This document shows, piece by piece, positions 36,372-44,796 of a stretch of DNA of 64,000 nucleotides. This DNA comes from Streptomyces actuosus (GTDB taxonomy: Bacteria > Actinomycetota > Actinomycetes > Streptomycetales > Streptomycetaceae), in NCBI RefSeq assembly GCF_016921115.1, contig NZ_JAFFZS010000005.1:124001-188000 (forward strand), written 5' to 3'. The translations under genes were made by a program, and so were the position numbers. Under the pieces are notes generated by a model that was not told the DNA's origin, ran no database searches, and worked only from the letters and a program-made list of their open reading frames with translations. Each line of letters starts with the position of its first letter. Position 1 is the first letter of the stretch.

Positions 36372-37265
36372 TCAGGCGAAGTTGCGGAGCACGGCGGCCT
36401 TCGTCCTCGCGAACTCCTCGTCCGTGAGCACGCCGTCCCGGTGCAGCTCGCCCAACTCCCGCAGCCGCCGCAGCAGTACGTCATGGTGGTCGGTGGACGG
36501 CGGCACGGTGGGCGCACCCGGCGGCCTGTTCCGCGTGGTCCACTCCCCGCCGGTGCGGGTGGACGGGTGCGGCAGCCGCGCCGTGACCGCCGTCGCCACC
36601 AGCGCCGTCAGCAGATCACGGCGTGCGCTGCCCCACAGGTCCAGGGCGTAGGGGTCCTTCTCCGGCGGCAGTTTAGAGAACACGGTCTCCCGCGTCACGA
36701 ACCGCAGGAAGCCGTCCTCGTAGCCGGAGTTGGGCAGCCACTCGACCTGCACCACGTCGCCGACGTCGATGATCCTCGGTCCGGTCGCCCGTTTGACGCG
36801 GTCGGAGGTGTCGGCCCAGTCGATGCGGACCTGTGCGCCGTCGAAGGAGACCGTGCCGTCGGACGAGCGCACCGATACCGGCACCGGTGGTCCCGGCAGC
36901 AGATAGGCCCTCGTCGGCTCCTTCGGGATCCGGTCGAGCAGCAGTGCGCGGCGGATCTCCTCGGCGACGTATTCGGCGACCCCCGACCGGTCGGTGTCCA
37001 CGGCCAACCGGTACGGATCCGCTGCGTCCGGGAGCCTTCCCCCGGTCGCCTGCAGCAGCGGGTCGGCGCCCTCCCGCAGACTCATCCTCAGGCGCCCCCG
37101 CTTGCGCTCCGGCTCGTAGACGACGCCCGCGACGGCCTCCAGTGGGACGGCGAGCTCCCCGAACGTCTGACGGAACAGCGGTACGGAACGGTGGAGTCCC
37201 GGCGTGATCCTGACCGTTGTGCCGTCGAAGGCCCAGGTCCCGTCGCGCTGGATGATCTCGGCCAT
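36372..37265 (-). CDS. DUF4429 protein with C-terminal SHOCT domain
   Basis: A 297-aa soluble protein. Two repeats of a PH-like DUF4429 domain occur at about 1-115 and 120-225: MAEIIQRDGTWAFDGTTVRI and later SSDGTVSFDGAQVRIDW share the G-T-x-x-F-D-G signature. The C-terminal 35 residues (LLRRLRELGELHRDGVLTDE) are a SHOCT motif, a short helical module often found in proteins that oligomerise or associate with membranes. The biochemical role is unknown. The start is the ATG immediately before the first repeat. It diverges from the membrane protein gene. Confidence 0.85.
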   Translation of the reverse strand: MAEIIQRDGTWAFDGTTVRITPGLHRSVPLFRQTFGELAVPLEAVAGVVYEPERKRGRLRMSLREGADPLLQATGGRLPDAADPYRLAVDTDRSGVAEYVAEEIRRALLLDRIPKEPTRAYLLPGPPVPVSVRSSDGTVSFDGAQVRIDWADTSDRVKRATGPRIIDVGDVVQVEWLPNSGYEDGFLRFVTRETVFSKLPPEKDPYALDLWGSARRDLLTALVATAVTARLPHPSTRTGGEWTTRNRPPGAPTVPPSTDHHDVLLRRLRELGELHRDGVLTDEEFARTKAAVLRNFA

Positions 37266-37530
37266 ACGGGAATTCTCGCAGCCGGGTCAACACGACAGAC
37301 CCCACTTCACCCCCCTGATCGGACCTGCCGGACACGGTACGTGCTCTGTAGGGCACAATTCGTATCTGTCATAGGGGAGTTGCCGGCGGCCCGTCGGCGG
37401 TTCGCGCCTGCCCGGCCGGACCATGTCGCGGACCGCCGGCAGCGCAGGGGCGCGGGCCTGCGGGACGACCGCCGGCCCGTGGATCGGCCCGCGAGGGCCG
37501 CGAGGATCGTGCGGAAGGGCGGGCATCGGC

Positions 37531-38811
37531 GTGGCGGTGCAGGAGGCGAGAGGGGCCGTGGGAGCGGCGGGCGCCCACACGGGCGGCTGCACCTGCGAGG
37601 GATGCCCGCACGGGGTGCGGGAGCGGCACCGCCGGGCGGTGGCCGAATTCCTCCTCAAACGCGACGAGTTCGCCGCTCACAAGGGCCTTCCGGCAGCGGT
37701 GGCCCATTCGGCCTCCGCCTCCCGCCAATGGGTCTCCGAGGAACTGGCCCAACAGGCGTGGCACGTCGCCGAGCGCAGCCGCGCCGAGGGCCAGGCGTGG
37801 CTGGAACGGCTGTGGCGCAGGACCACGGCCCTGGTGTGGGCGGCCGTCGCCCTCCTCCTGCTGGGGCAGGTGCTCACTTCGATCGGCGTCGGCTGGACCG
37901 CCGCCCGCACCGCCGGAATCGCGGCGGCGCTCGTGGCCGCCGGCGCGCTGACCGCCGCCTCGTGGTTCCACCGGGCGCGCGGTGGCGCCCTCGCGCCCGT
38001 CATCGGAGAGGACAACCGCCTGTCCACGTCCCGCGCGGTGGCCGCCGCCTGGGTCCTCTTCCTCGCCTACGCGGTGCTGTTCCTGGTCGGCCGCCTCGCC
38101 GTCGCCTCCGCACCCGGCGACCGGGACGCGCTGATCTCCGGGCTCGCACTCGCCCGTGGCGCCGGTGTGGTGACCGTGCTCGCCGTGGTGTGCGGGATCG
38201 CGGTGCTGGTGCGGCGCGTGGTGGGGCTGCGCGTGTCGGCGCAGCGCCTGCAGAAGGTCCGTGCCGACCGGCCCCGGGTGGCCGACCTGCTGACGGACGA
38301 CGCCGGCCGCGGCACCTTCGCCGACATCCAGTACGTCGTCATCAGCGCGGTGGTGCTGGTCTTCGCCGCGGTGCGCCTGGCCCGCCGCCCCGACCAGTTG
38401 CCCGACCTGCCGTGGGGGCCGGCGGTGGTGGTGCTGATCTCGGCGGCGACCTACCTGGCCGGCAAGTACGCCGAGGGCGGGCGGCCGGTGATCCTCTCCG
38501 TCGTCCGGGCCCGTGAGGCCGGCGACCTCGACGGCCCGATCCGCACCGGGGACGACGTCGAGATCCGCGGGGCCGGCTTCGTCCCGCCGGGCGCGGACGG
38601 CGCCGACCGGCTGTCGCGGATGGCGGTCCGCATCGGGCCCGTCCATGTCCACGTCCCCCTCGTTCCGGTCACCGGCGGCTTCCGCAATCCCACCGACAGC
38701 GTCCTCACCGTGCCCGTCCCCGCCGATGTGGAGCCCGGCCGGGTGGAGGTGCAGGTCGTGACCGCGGCCGGGGTGGAGACCAACCGGTACGCCATCGACG
38801 TGACGGAGTGA
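37531..38811 (+). CDS. Polytopic membrane protein with C-terminal beta domain
   Basis: A 426-aa protein with this start. An N-terminal Cys pair (GGCTCEGCPHGVRERH) is followed by a helical segment, then about six membrane helices between residues 110 and 320 and a C-terminal domain outside or inside the membrane (DGPIRTGDDVEIRGAGFVPP ... VEVQVVTAAGVETNRYAID), which looks like an IPT/TIG-type immunoglobulin fold. No family name was recognised. GTG 37531 has GGAAGGG 11 bases upstream; ATG 37423 would add 36 low-complexity residues, so the start is uncertain. A short GACCGG/CCGGTC hairpin overlaps the stop. Confidence 0.75.
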   Translation: MAVQEARGAVGAAGAHTGGCTCEGCPHGVRERHRRAVAEFLLKRDEFAAHKGLPAAVAHSASASRQWVSEELAQQAWHVAERSRAEGQAWLERLWRRTTALVWAAVALLLLGQVLTSIGVGWTAARTAGIAAALVAAGALTAASWFHRARGGALAPVIGEDNRLSTSRAVAAAWVLFLAYAVLFLVGRLAVASAPGDRDALISGLALARGAGVVTVLAVVCGIAVLVRRVVGLRVSAQRLQKVRADRPRVADLLTDDAGRGTFADIQYVVISAVVLVFAAVRLARRPDQLPDLPWGPAVVVLISAATYLAGKYAEGGRPVILSVVRAREAGDLDGPIRTGDDVEIRGAGFVPPGADGADRLSRMAVRIGPVHVHVPLVPVTGGFRNPTDSVLTVPVPADVEPGRVEVQVVTAAGVETNRYAIDVTE

Positions 38812-39243
38812 CCGGACCACCGGTCTCCAGGCCCCGCCCCAAAGCCGCCGCCCGATCTCCGCAGGCCGAAGGCCCCGAGCCGCCGGGCCACCGCGCGTCT
38901 GCCACCGGCCCCGGGATCCTGGGCCACGGGCCGGCAGTCACCGGTTGCCGGGCCACCGCCCCCCGGTCGCACCCGCCCGCCGATGGCCACCAGCCGCCGG
39001 GGCATCGTCCTCCGCCGTCGGCCCCGCCCCTGGGCCGGGCCACCGCGTCCCGCTGCGGGGGCCGGGCCCAGGGGGCGTCGGCCACCGGGTCCCGATCCAT
39101 GGCCGTCACTCGTCGGTGCGGGCCCCGAGCGCTTGTCTCCCGTGGCGGAGACACTGGTCGTGGTCCTACTGAACACGTCTCGCTTTTCGTACGTATCGTC
39201 AGGTATCGGTGACTGCACTGCGGGCGAGAGGCGGCTGGGAGCG
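38812..39243. other. 432-base low-complexity intergenic region
   Basis: Repeated CCACCG and GGGCC words without a regular period. The frames through it are not credible. The promoter of the DoxX gene presumably lies near 39170-39215, where the sequence becomes AT-richer. Confidence 0.5.
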
Positions 39244-39792
39244 ATGAGTCACGGCATGCGAACGGACACGCACACCCACCATCTCGACGAGCGCGGCGAC
39301 TGGCGGGACACCGCCTCCCGCTACGCGTTGCTCCCGCTCCGGGTCTTCCTCGGGGTGACCTTCGTCTACGCCGGCCTGGACAAGCTCACCAACAGCGCGT
39401 TCATGCAGGCCTCCGGCGCCGGCTCCATCGGGGACACGATGCGGTCGGTCCGCGACTCCTCGGCGATCCCGGCCCTCGTCGACCTGGCGCTGAAGAGCCC
39501 CACCGGGTTCGGCTACGCCATCGCCCTGGGAGAGCTCGCCGTCGGTCTGGGCACCCTGGTCGGTCTGCTCACCCGGGTCGCAGCCCTCGGTGGCGCCGCG
39601 ATCTCCCTCAGCCTGTGGCTGACGGTGAGCTGGGCGACCGAGCCCTACTACTACGGCAACGATCTCATCTACCTCATGGCGTGGCTCCCGCTCGTCCTCG
39701 CCGGCGCCCCCTTCCTCTCCGTGGACGCGATGCTGCGGGCTCGGAGGCGAGGTGGGAGCCTCAGCGGACCGGGGCCGTCCTGGGCGCGGTGA
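39244..39792 (+). CDS. DoxX family membrane protein
   Basis: A 182-aa protein with four predicted membrane helices, the first after LLPLRVFLGVTFVYAGLDKL, the characteristic DoxX motif. DoxX proteins are small membrane subunits with roles in thiosulfate:quinone oxidation in archaea and in a membrane oxidoreductase complex with SodA and SseA in mycobacteria; here neither partner is nearby. A His-rich N-terminus (HTHHLDERGDW) precedes helix 1. The start is the ATG after GGGAG; the frame is open far upstream, but that part is intergenic in composition. Confidence 0.85.
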   Translation: MSHGMRTDTHTHHLDERGDWRDTASRYALLPLRVFLGVTFVYAGLDKLTNSAFMQASGAGSIGDTMRSVRDSSAIPALVDLALKSPTGFGYAIALGELAVGLGTLVGLLTRVAALGGAAISLSLWLTVSWATEPYYYGNDLIYLMAWLPLVLAGAPFLSVDAMLRARRRGGSLSGPGPSWAR

Positions 39793-39825
39793 CCTCCGCC
39801 CGGGACGCGTCCGGCGGCGGCCCGG

Positions 39826-40071
39826 TCACCCGGCCGGGTCCGTCCGCGTCCCGCCTCGGTGGCCGGTCCGGTCACCGAGGCGGCGTCGTCGTACCGCCCG
39901 GCCGGTGACGCCCACCGCCCCGGCCAGGCAGAGCCCGCCCACGACGAGCGGGATCAGCGCGAACCAGGGGATCTCCCACGCCCCGCCCGCGTCGCCGGCG
40001 TAGATCACACCCGCGGCGGTGAGGAAGGCACCCGCGACGAACCGGCCCGGCCGGAACTCATGACGCAGCAC
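39826..40071 (-). CDS. Small two-helix membrane protein coupled to the PspC/toastrack gene
   Basis: An 81-aa protein with two membrane helices (FVAGAFLTAAGVIYAGDAGG and IPWFALIPLVVGGLCLAGAVG) and a basic C-terminus. GTG start with GGAGG six bases upstream. It overlaps the end of the PspC gene by 14 bases, so the two are translationally coupled and the protein probably works with the PspC/toastrack product at the membrane. Confidence 0.75.
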   Translation of the reverse strand: MLRHEFRPGRFVAGAFLTAAGVIYAGDAGGAWEIPWFALIPLVVGGLCLAGAVGVTGRAVRRRRLGDRTGHRGGTRTDPAG

Positions 40072-41515
40072 GGCTCACCTCCGCCTGTCCCACTCCGACG
40101 TGCAGATCGAGTTCGAGCGTCCCGGCGCTTCCGGCGCCCCCCGGCGGGGCCAGGGTGACCTGGCGATGCTTGCCCGGTTCCACGTCCACGTCCCTGCGGT
40201 CGTCGCCCGGCAACCGGATGTCTCCCACGCCCACGTCGATGTCCGCCTTCACCGTGACGTCCGGCGGCACGATCACGCGTACCCGGCCCACTCCCACCGC
40301 CGCCGTGGTCGACAGCGTCCTCCCCGCGGCCACGTCGAGCCCGGACAGGTCCAGCGTGCCGACGCCGGTCCCCAGGTCGTAGGACGGCCGGACGTCCGCC
40401 ACCGTGGCGGGCTGCCAGGTCGTGCGCGTCCACTGGGTCCCGATGTCCTCGGGCATGGCCGCCGCGCCGGCGAGCAGCCCCGCGGTGACGACCGCCAGCA
40501 GGATCGACCCGGCGCCCGTCCGCCCCAGGAACGCGCTCAGCGCGATGCCCGCGCCGAACACAAGGAGCGCGCAGGCCAGCCCGGTCTGCAGGCTGGTGCC
40601 GAGCGGATGGTCGTCCCAGGTCAGGCCCGTGCCGAGCGCGGCTGCGAACAGGGCCAGCAGGAAGACCCGGCCGCCGATCCGGCGCGGACCGCGCGGCCGG
40701 GGCCGCTCGGTGTGCGGGGCGCGGGTCCCGCGGGCCGCCTCGGCTCCGCCGTGCCCTGCGAGGTCGACGTCGATCAGGGAGGTGATGTCCGGCTTCCGGG
40801 CGTCGCCCGGACCCCACAGATAGCCGGTGCCGCCGACGTGCGTGCCGTCCTTGACGATCGGGTCGCGCCACCACGAGTAGGAGACGGGCGCCGGCGGCGC
40901 CTGGGCCTCCGGCGGGGCGTCGGCCACGGCCTGGGCGGCTATCGGGTCGGGGCCGGGATCGCCGCGCCGCTGCGACCAGTAACCTGCGCCCGCGAGGAGC
41001 AGGGAGAGCACGACGGCGAACGCGAGCACACTGCCGTTGTTCAGCATCGACAGGAACACCCCGCACCCCACGAGCGCGAACAGCACGGCAGCCAGGGCCT
41101 GGCCGTCGACGCGGCCGGTGAGGAGTTTGCGGACCTCGTTCTCCTCCTCGTCGTCGTAGGGGACGAAGAGCCAGGCGAAGCCGTAGAAGATCAGACCGAT
41201 GCCGCCCGCCGCGGCGAGGACCGCCAGCGTGATCCGGAAGATCACCGGGTCCATGTCGCACTGCCGGCCCAGGCCCGCGCACACCCCGGACAGCATCCTG
41301 TGCTCCCGGTCCCGGCGGAAGGCGCGCGGGGCGCCGGGCTGTACCGCCGGCTCCTCCTCGACCGGCGGGCCGGGTCGGCCCCGTCCTCCCGCCGCCCCGG
41401 GCGTTCCGCCCGGTTCCGCGTGCGCGCGCGGTTCCTCCGGAGAGGGCCGGGCGCCCTCGTCCGGCGCGGCACCCTCGGAGGGCTCCGCGTCCGCGGCGTG
41501 CTGGTGATCAGTCAT
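40058..41515 (-). CDS. PspC-domain membrane protein with toastrack-like C-terminus
   Basis: A 485-aa protein. After a 60-residue Pro/Glu-rich tail comes a PspC domain (FRRDREHRMLSGVCAGLGRQ ... LIFYGFAWLFVP), then several membrane helices and a long linker. The C-terminal beta-sheet domain (VGTLDLSGLDVAAGRTLSTT, VGVGRVRVIVPPDV, DIDVGVGDIRLPG) is of the LiaF/toastrack type seen in envelope-stress sensors. It diverges from a histidine kinase that itself starts with a PspC domain, so the proteins form one module sensing membrane damage. The start is ATG 41515. The ribosome binding site is weak, so a short or absent leader is possible. Confidence 0.85.
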   Translation of the reverse strand: MTDHQHAADAEPSEGAAPDEGARPSPEEPRAHAEPGGTPGAAGGRGRPGPPVEEEPAVQPGAPRAFRRDREHRMLSGVCAGLGRQCDMDPVIFRITLAVLAAAGGIGLIFYGFAWLFVPYDDEEENEVRKLLTGRVDGQALAAVLFALVGCGVFLSMLNNGSVLAFAVVLSLLLAGAGYWSQRRGDPGPDPIAAQAVADAPPEAQAPPAPVSYSWWRDPIVKDGTHVGGTGYLWGPGDARKPDITSLIDVDLAGHGGAEAARGTRAPHTERPRPRGPRRIGGRVFLLALFAAALGTGLTWDDHPLGTSLQTGLACALLVFGAGIALSAFLGRTGAGSILLAVVTAGLLAGAAAMPEDIGTQWTRTTWQPATVADVRPSYDLGTGVGTLDLSGLDVAAGRTLSTTAAVGVGRVRVIVPPDVTVKADIDVGVGDIRLPGDDRRDVDVEPGKHRQVTLAPPGGAGSAGTLELDLHVGVGQAEVSRAAS

Positions 41516-41570
41516 GAGTCCATGGTGACGGGCGAGCCGCCCCGGCGGCAGTCGGGACGACCCTGGCCGG

Positions 41571-41661
41571 ACCCTGATATCGGTCCCTGACACCGGGCCG
41601 GGGACGGCGCGCGCCGGGCTCCAGACCGAAGATCAGGGGAGTCTCGGGGGCGGACCCTGAT
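41571..41661. promoter_or_regulatory. Divergent control region with four CCCTGA motifs
   Basis: ACCCTGAT (41571), TCCCTGAC (41584), the inverted ATCAGGGG (41632) and ACCCTGAT (41654) lie between the two divergent starts. The first two, 13 bases apart, look like a tandem site; the last abuts the kinase gene start. A LuxR-type response regulator encoded downstream is the natural candidate to bind them. Confidence 0.5.
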
Positions 41662-41695
41662 GCCCCTGCCCGACCGCCGTGTGACCATCGATGGC

Positions 41696-42988
41696 ATGCC
41701 GGAAGCCGCAGCAGCGCCTCTCGACCAGCCTCGGCCTCCGCGCAAGCTCTACCGCAGCAGTGACGGACGCTGGCTCGGTGGCGTGGCGCGGGGGCTCGCC
41801 GGGCATCTCGGGCTGCCCGTGATCTGGGTGCGCCTGGTCTTCGTCGGCCTGTTCATGGCCGACGGTCTGGGCGCGCTGCTGTACGCGGCGTTCTGGTTCT
41901 TCGTGCCGCTCGGCGTCGGCGGTGTCGGGGCGCACCGGCCGTCGTCCCCGTTCGGCACCGAGACCTCCGCCGACGGCCGGCGCCGGCTCGTAGCGCGCAA
42001 GCCGGACAAGGGCCAGATCGTCGCGCTGCTCCTCATGGTCGTCGTGGCGATGATCTTCGTCGGGAGCGTGAACATCGGCAGCGGGGCCCGCGCGTACCTG
42101 GTGCCCGCCGTCCTGGTCGCCGCGGGCGTCGCCCTGGTCTGGCGGCAGGCGGACAACGCCCGGCGGGCCCGCTGGGTGGAGGCCGGCCGCAGGCGCCGCA
42201 CGCTCACCCTGCTGCGCGCCGGTGCAGGCGTCCTGCTCGTCACCGCCGGTGTCTCCGGCATGTTCGTCCTGCAGGGCTCCGCGGCCCACCTCGGCTCGGT
42301 CCTCCAGGCGGCGCTGGCCGTTCTGGTCGGGATCACCCTGCTCGCCGGGCCGTATCTGGTCCGGATGACGCAGGATCTGTCCGAGGAACGCCTGATGCGC
42401 ATCCGCGCCCAGGAGCGGGCGGAGGTCGCCGCGCACGTCCACGACTCGGTCCTGCACACGCTGACGCTGATCCAGCGCAGCGCGGACAACCCCGGCGAGG
42501 TGCGCCGCCTCGCCCGTGCCCAGGAGCGCGACCTGCGCACCTGGCTCTACAAGCCGGAGGGCACCGGCAAGGACGAGGCCGAGGAGCCGGACACGCTCGC
42601 CGACGCGGTCCGGCGCAACGCCGCCGAGGTCGAGGACAAGCACGGTGTGCCCATCGAGGTCGTGGTCGTCGGGGACTGCCCGCTCGACGAACGCACCGGC
42701 GCGCAGATGCAGGCCGCGCGCGAGGCGATGGTGAACGCCGCCAAGTACGGTGGCGAGGGCGGTGCCGTGCAGGTGTACGCGGAGGTCGAGGGGAGGACCG
42801 TCTTCGTGTCGGTCCGGGACCGCGGTCCCGGCTTCGACCTCGATTCGATACCCGCCGACCGCATGGGTGTCAGAGAATCGATCATCGGCCGCATGGAGCG
42901 CAACGGCGGCACGGCGCGGCTGCGCACGGTGCCGGGCGGCGGCACGGAGGTCGAACTGGAGATGGAGAGGGCGGAGAAGACGTCATGA
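41696..42988 (+). CDS. PspC-domain sensor histidine kinase
   Basis: A 430-aa kinase with this start (ATG 41660 or GTG 41681 are also open). An N-terminal PspC domain (KLYRSSDGRWLGGVARGLAG) with two helices is followed by further membrane helices (four or more in total), then a HisKA_3 dimerisation helix with phosphoacceptor His249 in HVHDSVLHTL and a HATPase domain (N box around MVNAAKYGGE, G box DRGPGFDL, second G box RMGVRESIIGRM). It belongs to the NarL-type (HPK7) kinases and is overlapped by its response regulator gene. The PspC domain probably receives the signal from the divergently encoded PspC/toastrack protein. Confidence 0.9.
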   Translation: MPEAAAAPLDQPRPPRKLYRSSDGRWLGGVARGLAGHLGLPVIWVRLVFVGLFMADGLGALLYAAFWFFVPLGVGGVGAHRPSSPFGTETSADGRRRLVARKPDKGQIVALLLMVVVAMIFVGSVNIGSGARAYLVPAVLVAAGVALVWRQADNARRARWVEAGRRRRTLTLLRAGAGVLLVTAGVSGMFVLQGSAAHLGSVLQAALAVLVGITLLAGPYLVRMTQDLSEERLMRIRAQERAEVAAHVHDSVLHTLTLIQRSADNPGEVRRLARAQERDLRTWLYKPEGTGKDEAEEPDTLADAVRRNAAEVEDKHGVPIEVVVVGDCPLDERTGAQMQAAREAMVNAAKYGGEGGAVQVYAEVEGRTVFVSVRDRGPGFDLDSIPADRMGVRESIIGRMERNGGTARLRTVPGGGTEVELEMERAEKTS

Positions 42989-43713
42989 GCGACCCGACCG
43001 AGGGCAACGGCGCGGCGGAGGCGGCCCGGTCCGCGGAGCCGGCGGGAGGCGGTCGGCGCGTGCGCGTGGTGCTCGTCGACGACCACCGCATGTTCCGCAC
43101 GGGAGTCCAGGCCGAGATCGGCCGGACCGAGGAGACCGGCGTGGAGGTCGTGGGGGAGGCGGCCGACGTCGACCAGGCGGTCACCGTCATCACCGCGACC
43201 CGGCCCGAGGTGGTCCTCCTCGACGTTCATCTCCCGGGCGGCGGCGGCGTCGAAGTGCTGCGGCGCTGCGCCGCGTTGACGGCCGACACCGAGCGACCCG
43301 TGCGTTTCCTCGCGCTGTCGGTCTCGGACGCGGCCGAGGACGTGATCGGTGTGATCCGCGGCGGTGCGCGAGGGTACGTGACGAAGACGATCACGGGTTC
43401 GGACCTGGTCGACTCGATCTTCCGGGTGCAGGAGGGCGACGCCGTCTTCTCCCCGCGTCTGGCCGGGTTCGTCCTGGACGCCTTCGCATCCACCGACGCC
43501 CCGCCGGTCGACGAGGACCTGGACCGTCTCACGCAGCGCGAACGTGAGGTGCTCAGGCTCATCGCCCGCGGTTACGCCTACAAGGAGATCGCCAAGCAGT
43601 TGTTCATCTCGGTGAAGACCGTCGAGTCCCATGTGTCGGCGGTCCTGAGGAAGCTTCAGCTCTCCAACCGGCACGAGCTGACACGGTGGGCGACGGCGCG
43701 GCGCCTGGTCTGA
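42985..43713 (+). CDS. LuxR/NarL response regulator of the PspC module
   Basis: A 242-aa response regulator whose ATG overlaps the kinase stop (ATGA), so translation is coupled. A 25-residue Ala/Gly-rich lead-in is followed by the receiver domain with DD at about 31-32, phosphoacceptor Asp80 (VVLLDVHLPG) and Lys in GYVTKTITG, then the DNA-binding domain LTQREREVLRLIARGYAYKE with SVKTVESHVSAVLRKL. It should regulate the divergent promoter region at 41.6 kb. Confidence 0.92.
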   Translation: MSDPTEGNGAAEAARSAEPAGGGRRVRVVLVDDHRMFRTGVQAEIGRTEETGVEVVGEAADVDQAVTVITATRPEVVLLDVHLPGGGGVEVLRRCAALTADTERPVRFLALSVSDAAEDVIGVIRGGARGYVTKTITGSDLVDSIFRVQEGDAVFSPRLAGFVLDAFASTDAPPVDEDLDRLTQREREVLRLIARGYAYKEIAKQLFISVKTVESHVSAVLRKLQLSNRHELTRWATARRLV

Positions 43714-44036
43714 GCACGGCGAGCGAACGGCCGCCGGTGCGTCGGTCGCCGGCGATCGGTCCGCCCGTGGTCGGTCCGCCCGCGGTCCGGCCGTCTGACA
43801 GTCCTGCTGGCCGTGGTCCGGTCACATGCGGTCCGGCCACATGGGGTCCCGTCGCCCGCGGTCCGGCGGCCTCGGGTCCGACCGCTCGCGATCCGCTCGT
43901 CGGGGCGACGAGCGACGGGACCGGTCGCGGCCCCAGCGGTGCCGGACCGGTCGCGGCCCCAGCGGTGCCGGACCGGTCGCGGCCCCAGCGGTGCCGGACC
44001 GGTCGTGGCCCCAGCGGTGCCGGACCGGTCGTGGCC
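43714..44036. other. Repeat-rich intergenic region
   Basis: It begins with loosely repeated GGTCCG words (43757-43880) and passes into the exact 26-bp tandem array. No gene. Confidence 0.6.
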
Positions 44037-44052
44037 CTAGCGGTGCTCCGGC
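43923..44052. repeat. 26-bp tandem repeat, four full copies and a diverged fifth
   Basis: The unit starts GGTCGCGGCCCCAGCGGTGC and recurs at 43923, 43949, 43975, 44001 and 44027. Copies 1-3 are identical in their 26 bases, copy 4 has one change (GGTCGTGG), and copy 5 has further changes and overlaps the end of the neighbouring minus-strand gene. Confidence 0.95.
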
Positions 44053-44669
44053 GCCGGCGCCGCTCGGAGGACGCGCAGCGCCCACCGGTAGTGCCGGACG
44101 GCGTTCGCCGCGCCGAGCAGGCCCGTCAGCCACAGGATCGTCCCGGCGCCCATGCCGAGGGCGACGTCGGCGTAGGCCGTGCGGCCCGGTTCGGCGCCCG
44201 CCGCCGTGCCGAACGCCGTCCACAGGCCGGCGGCGCAGACGCCGAGCGAGGACAGCAGCCAGCCCAGGCTGAGGCCGGGGGAGCGGAGCCGGGCATCGGT
44301 GCCGGGGTGGCTGTCCAGGGCGAGCCAGGCGTCGAGGAGACGGCGTATCTCGCGGTCGCGGCGGACGGCCAGGACGACGGCGACGACGGGCGGTGCGAGC
44401 GCGGCCAGCCCGAGGAGGGCGAAGAGGGGAGCGAGGACGAAGCCGAGCGGATCGTGCTCCTCGATCTGCTCCAGCGGCACCATGAGCAGGGCCCAGCCGA
44501 TGATCGCCGTCAGCGCGAGCAGCCACAGCAGCAGGATCCGATGCACCCCGAGGCGGTGGCGCCGCAGCTCCTCCAGAGCGTGGTACCGGTCGGCCAGCAG
44601 CGCGTCCCTGCTCTGCCACGTCCGGATGGGGGGCGGCGGCGGGGGAGGCGGCAGCGGCGAGCGGGGCAT
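44037..44669 (-). CDS. Hypothetical membrane protein
   Basis: A 210-aa protein with a Pro-rich start (MPRSPLPPPPPPP), a basic helical segment (YHALEELRRHRLG) and four membrane helices arranged as two hairpins, with a cytoplasmic stretch (RRDREIRRLLDAWLALDSHP) between them. No family recognised. Its stop codon TAG lies inside the fifth copy of the 26-bp repeat array; only the C-to-T change in that copy creates the stop. It is transcribed toward the response regulator gene. Confidence 0.7.
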   Translation of the reverse strand: MPRSPLPPPPPPPPIRTWQSRDALLADRYHALEELRRHRLGVHRILLLWLLALTAIIGWALLMVPLEQIEEHDPLGFVLAPLFALLGLAALAPPVVAVVLAVRRDREIRRLLDAWLALDSHPGTDARLRSPGLSLGWLLSSLGVCAAGLWTAFGTAAGAEPGRTAYADVALGMGAGTILWLTGLLGAANAVRHYRWALRVLRAAPAPEHR

Positions 44670-44796
44670 GGGGACCTCGGGGACCTCGGGAGCGCGGAAG
44701 GTTCGGGGCTGAGAGGGCTTCGGCGTCGAACGCTACCGCGTCACCGTGCTCACGCCACGACGGCGGCTCCTGTTCCGTGCGGGGGAGGCCGCCGCG

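Noticed and set aside
43923..44052. CRISPR array suggested by the regular 26-bp repeats
   Set aside because: The repeats are directly adjacent with no spacers and no cas genes are nearby, so this is a simple tandem repeat.
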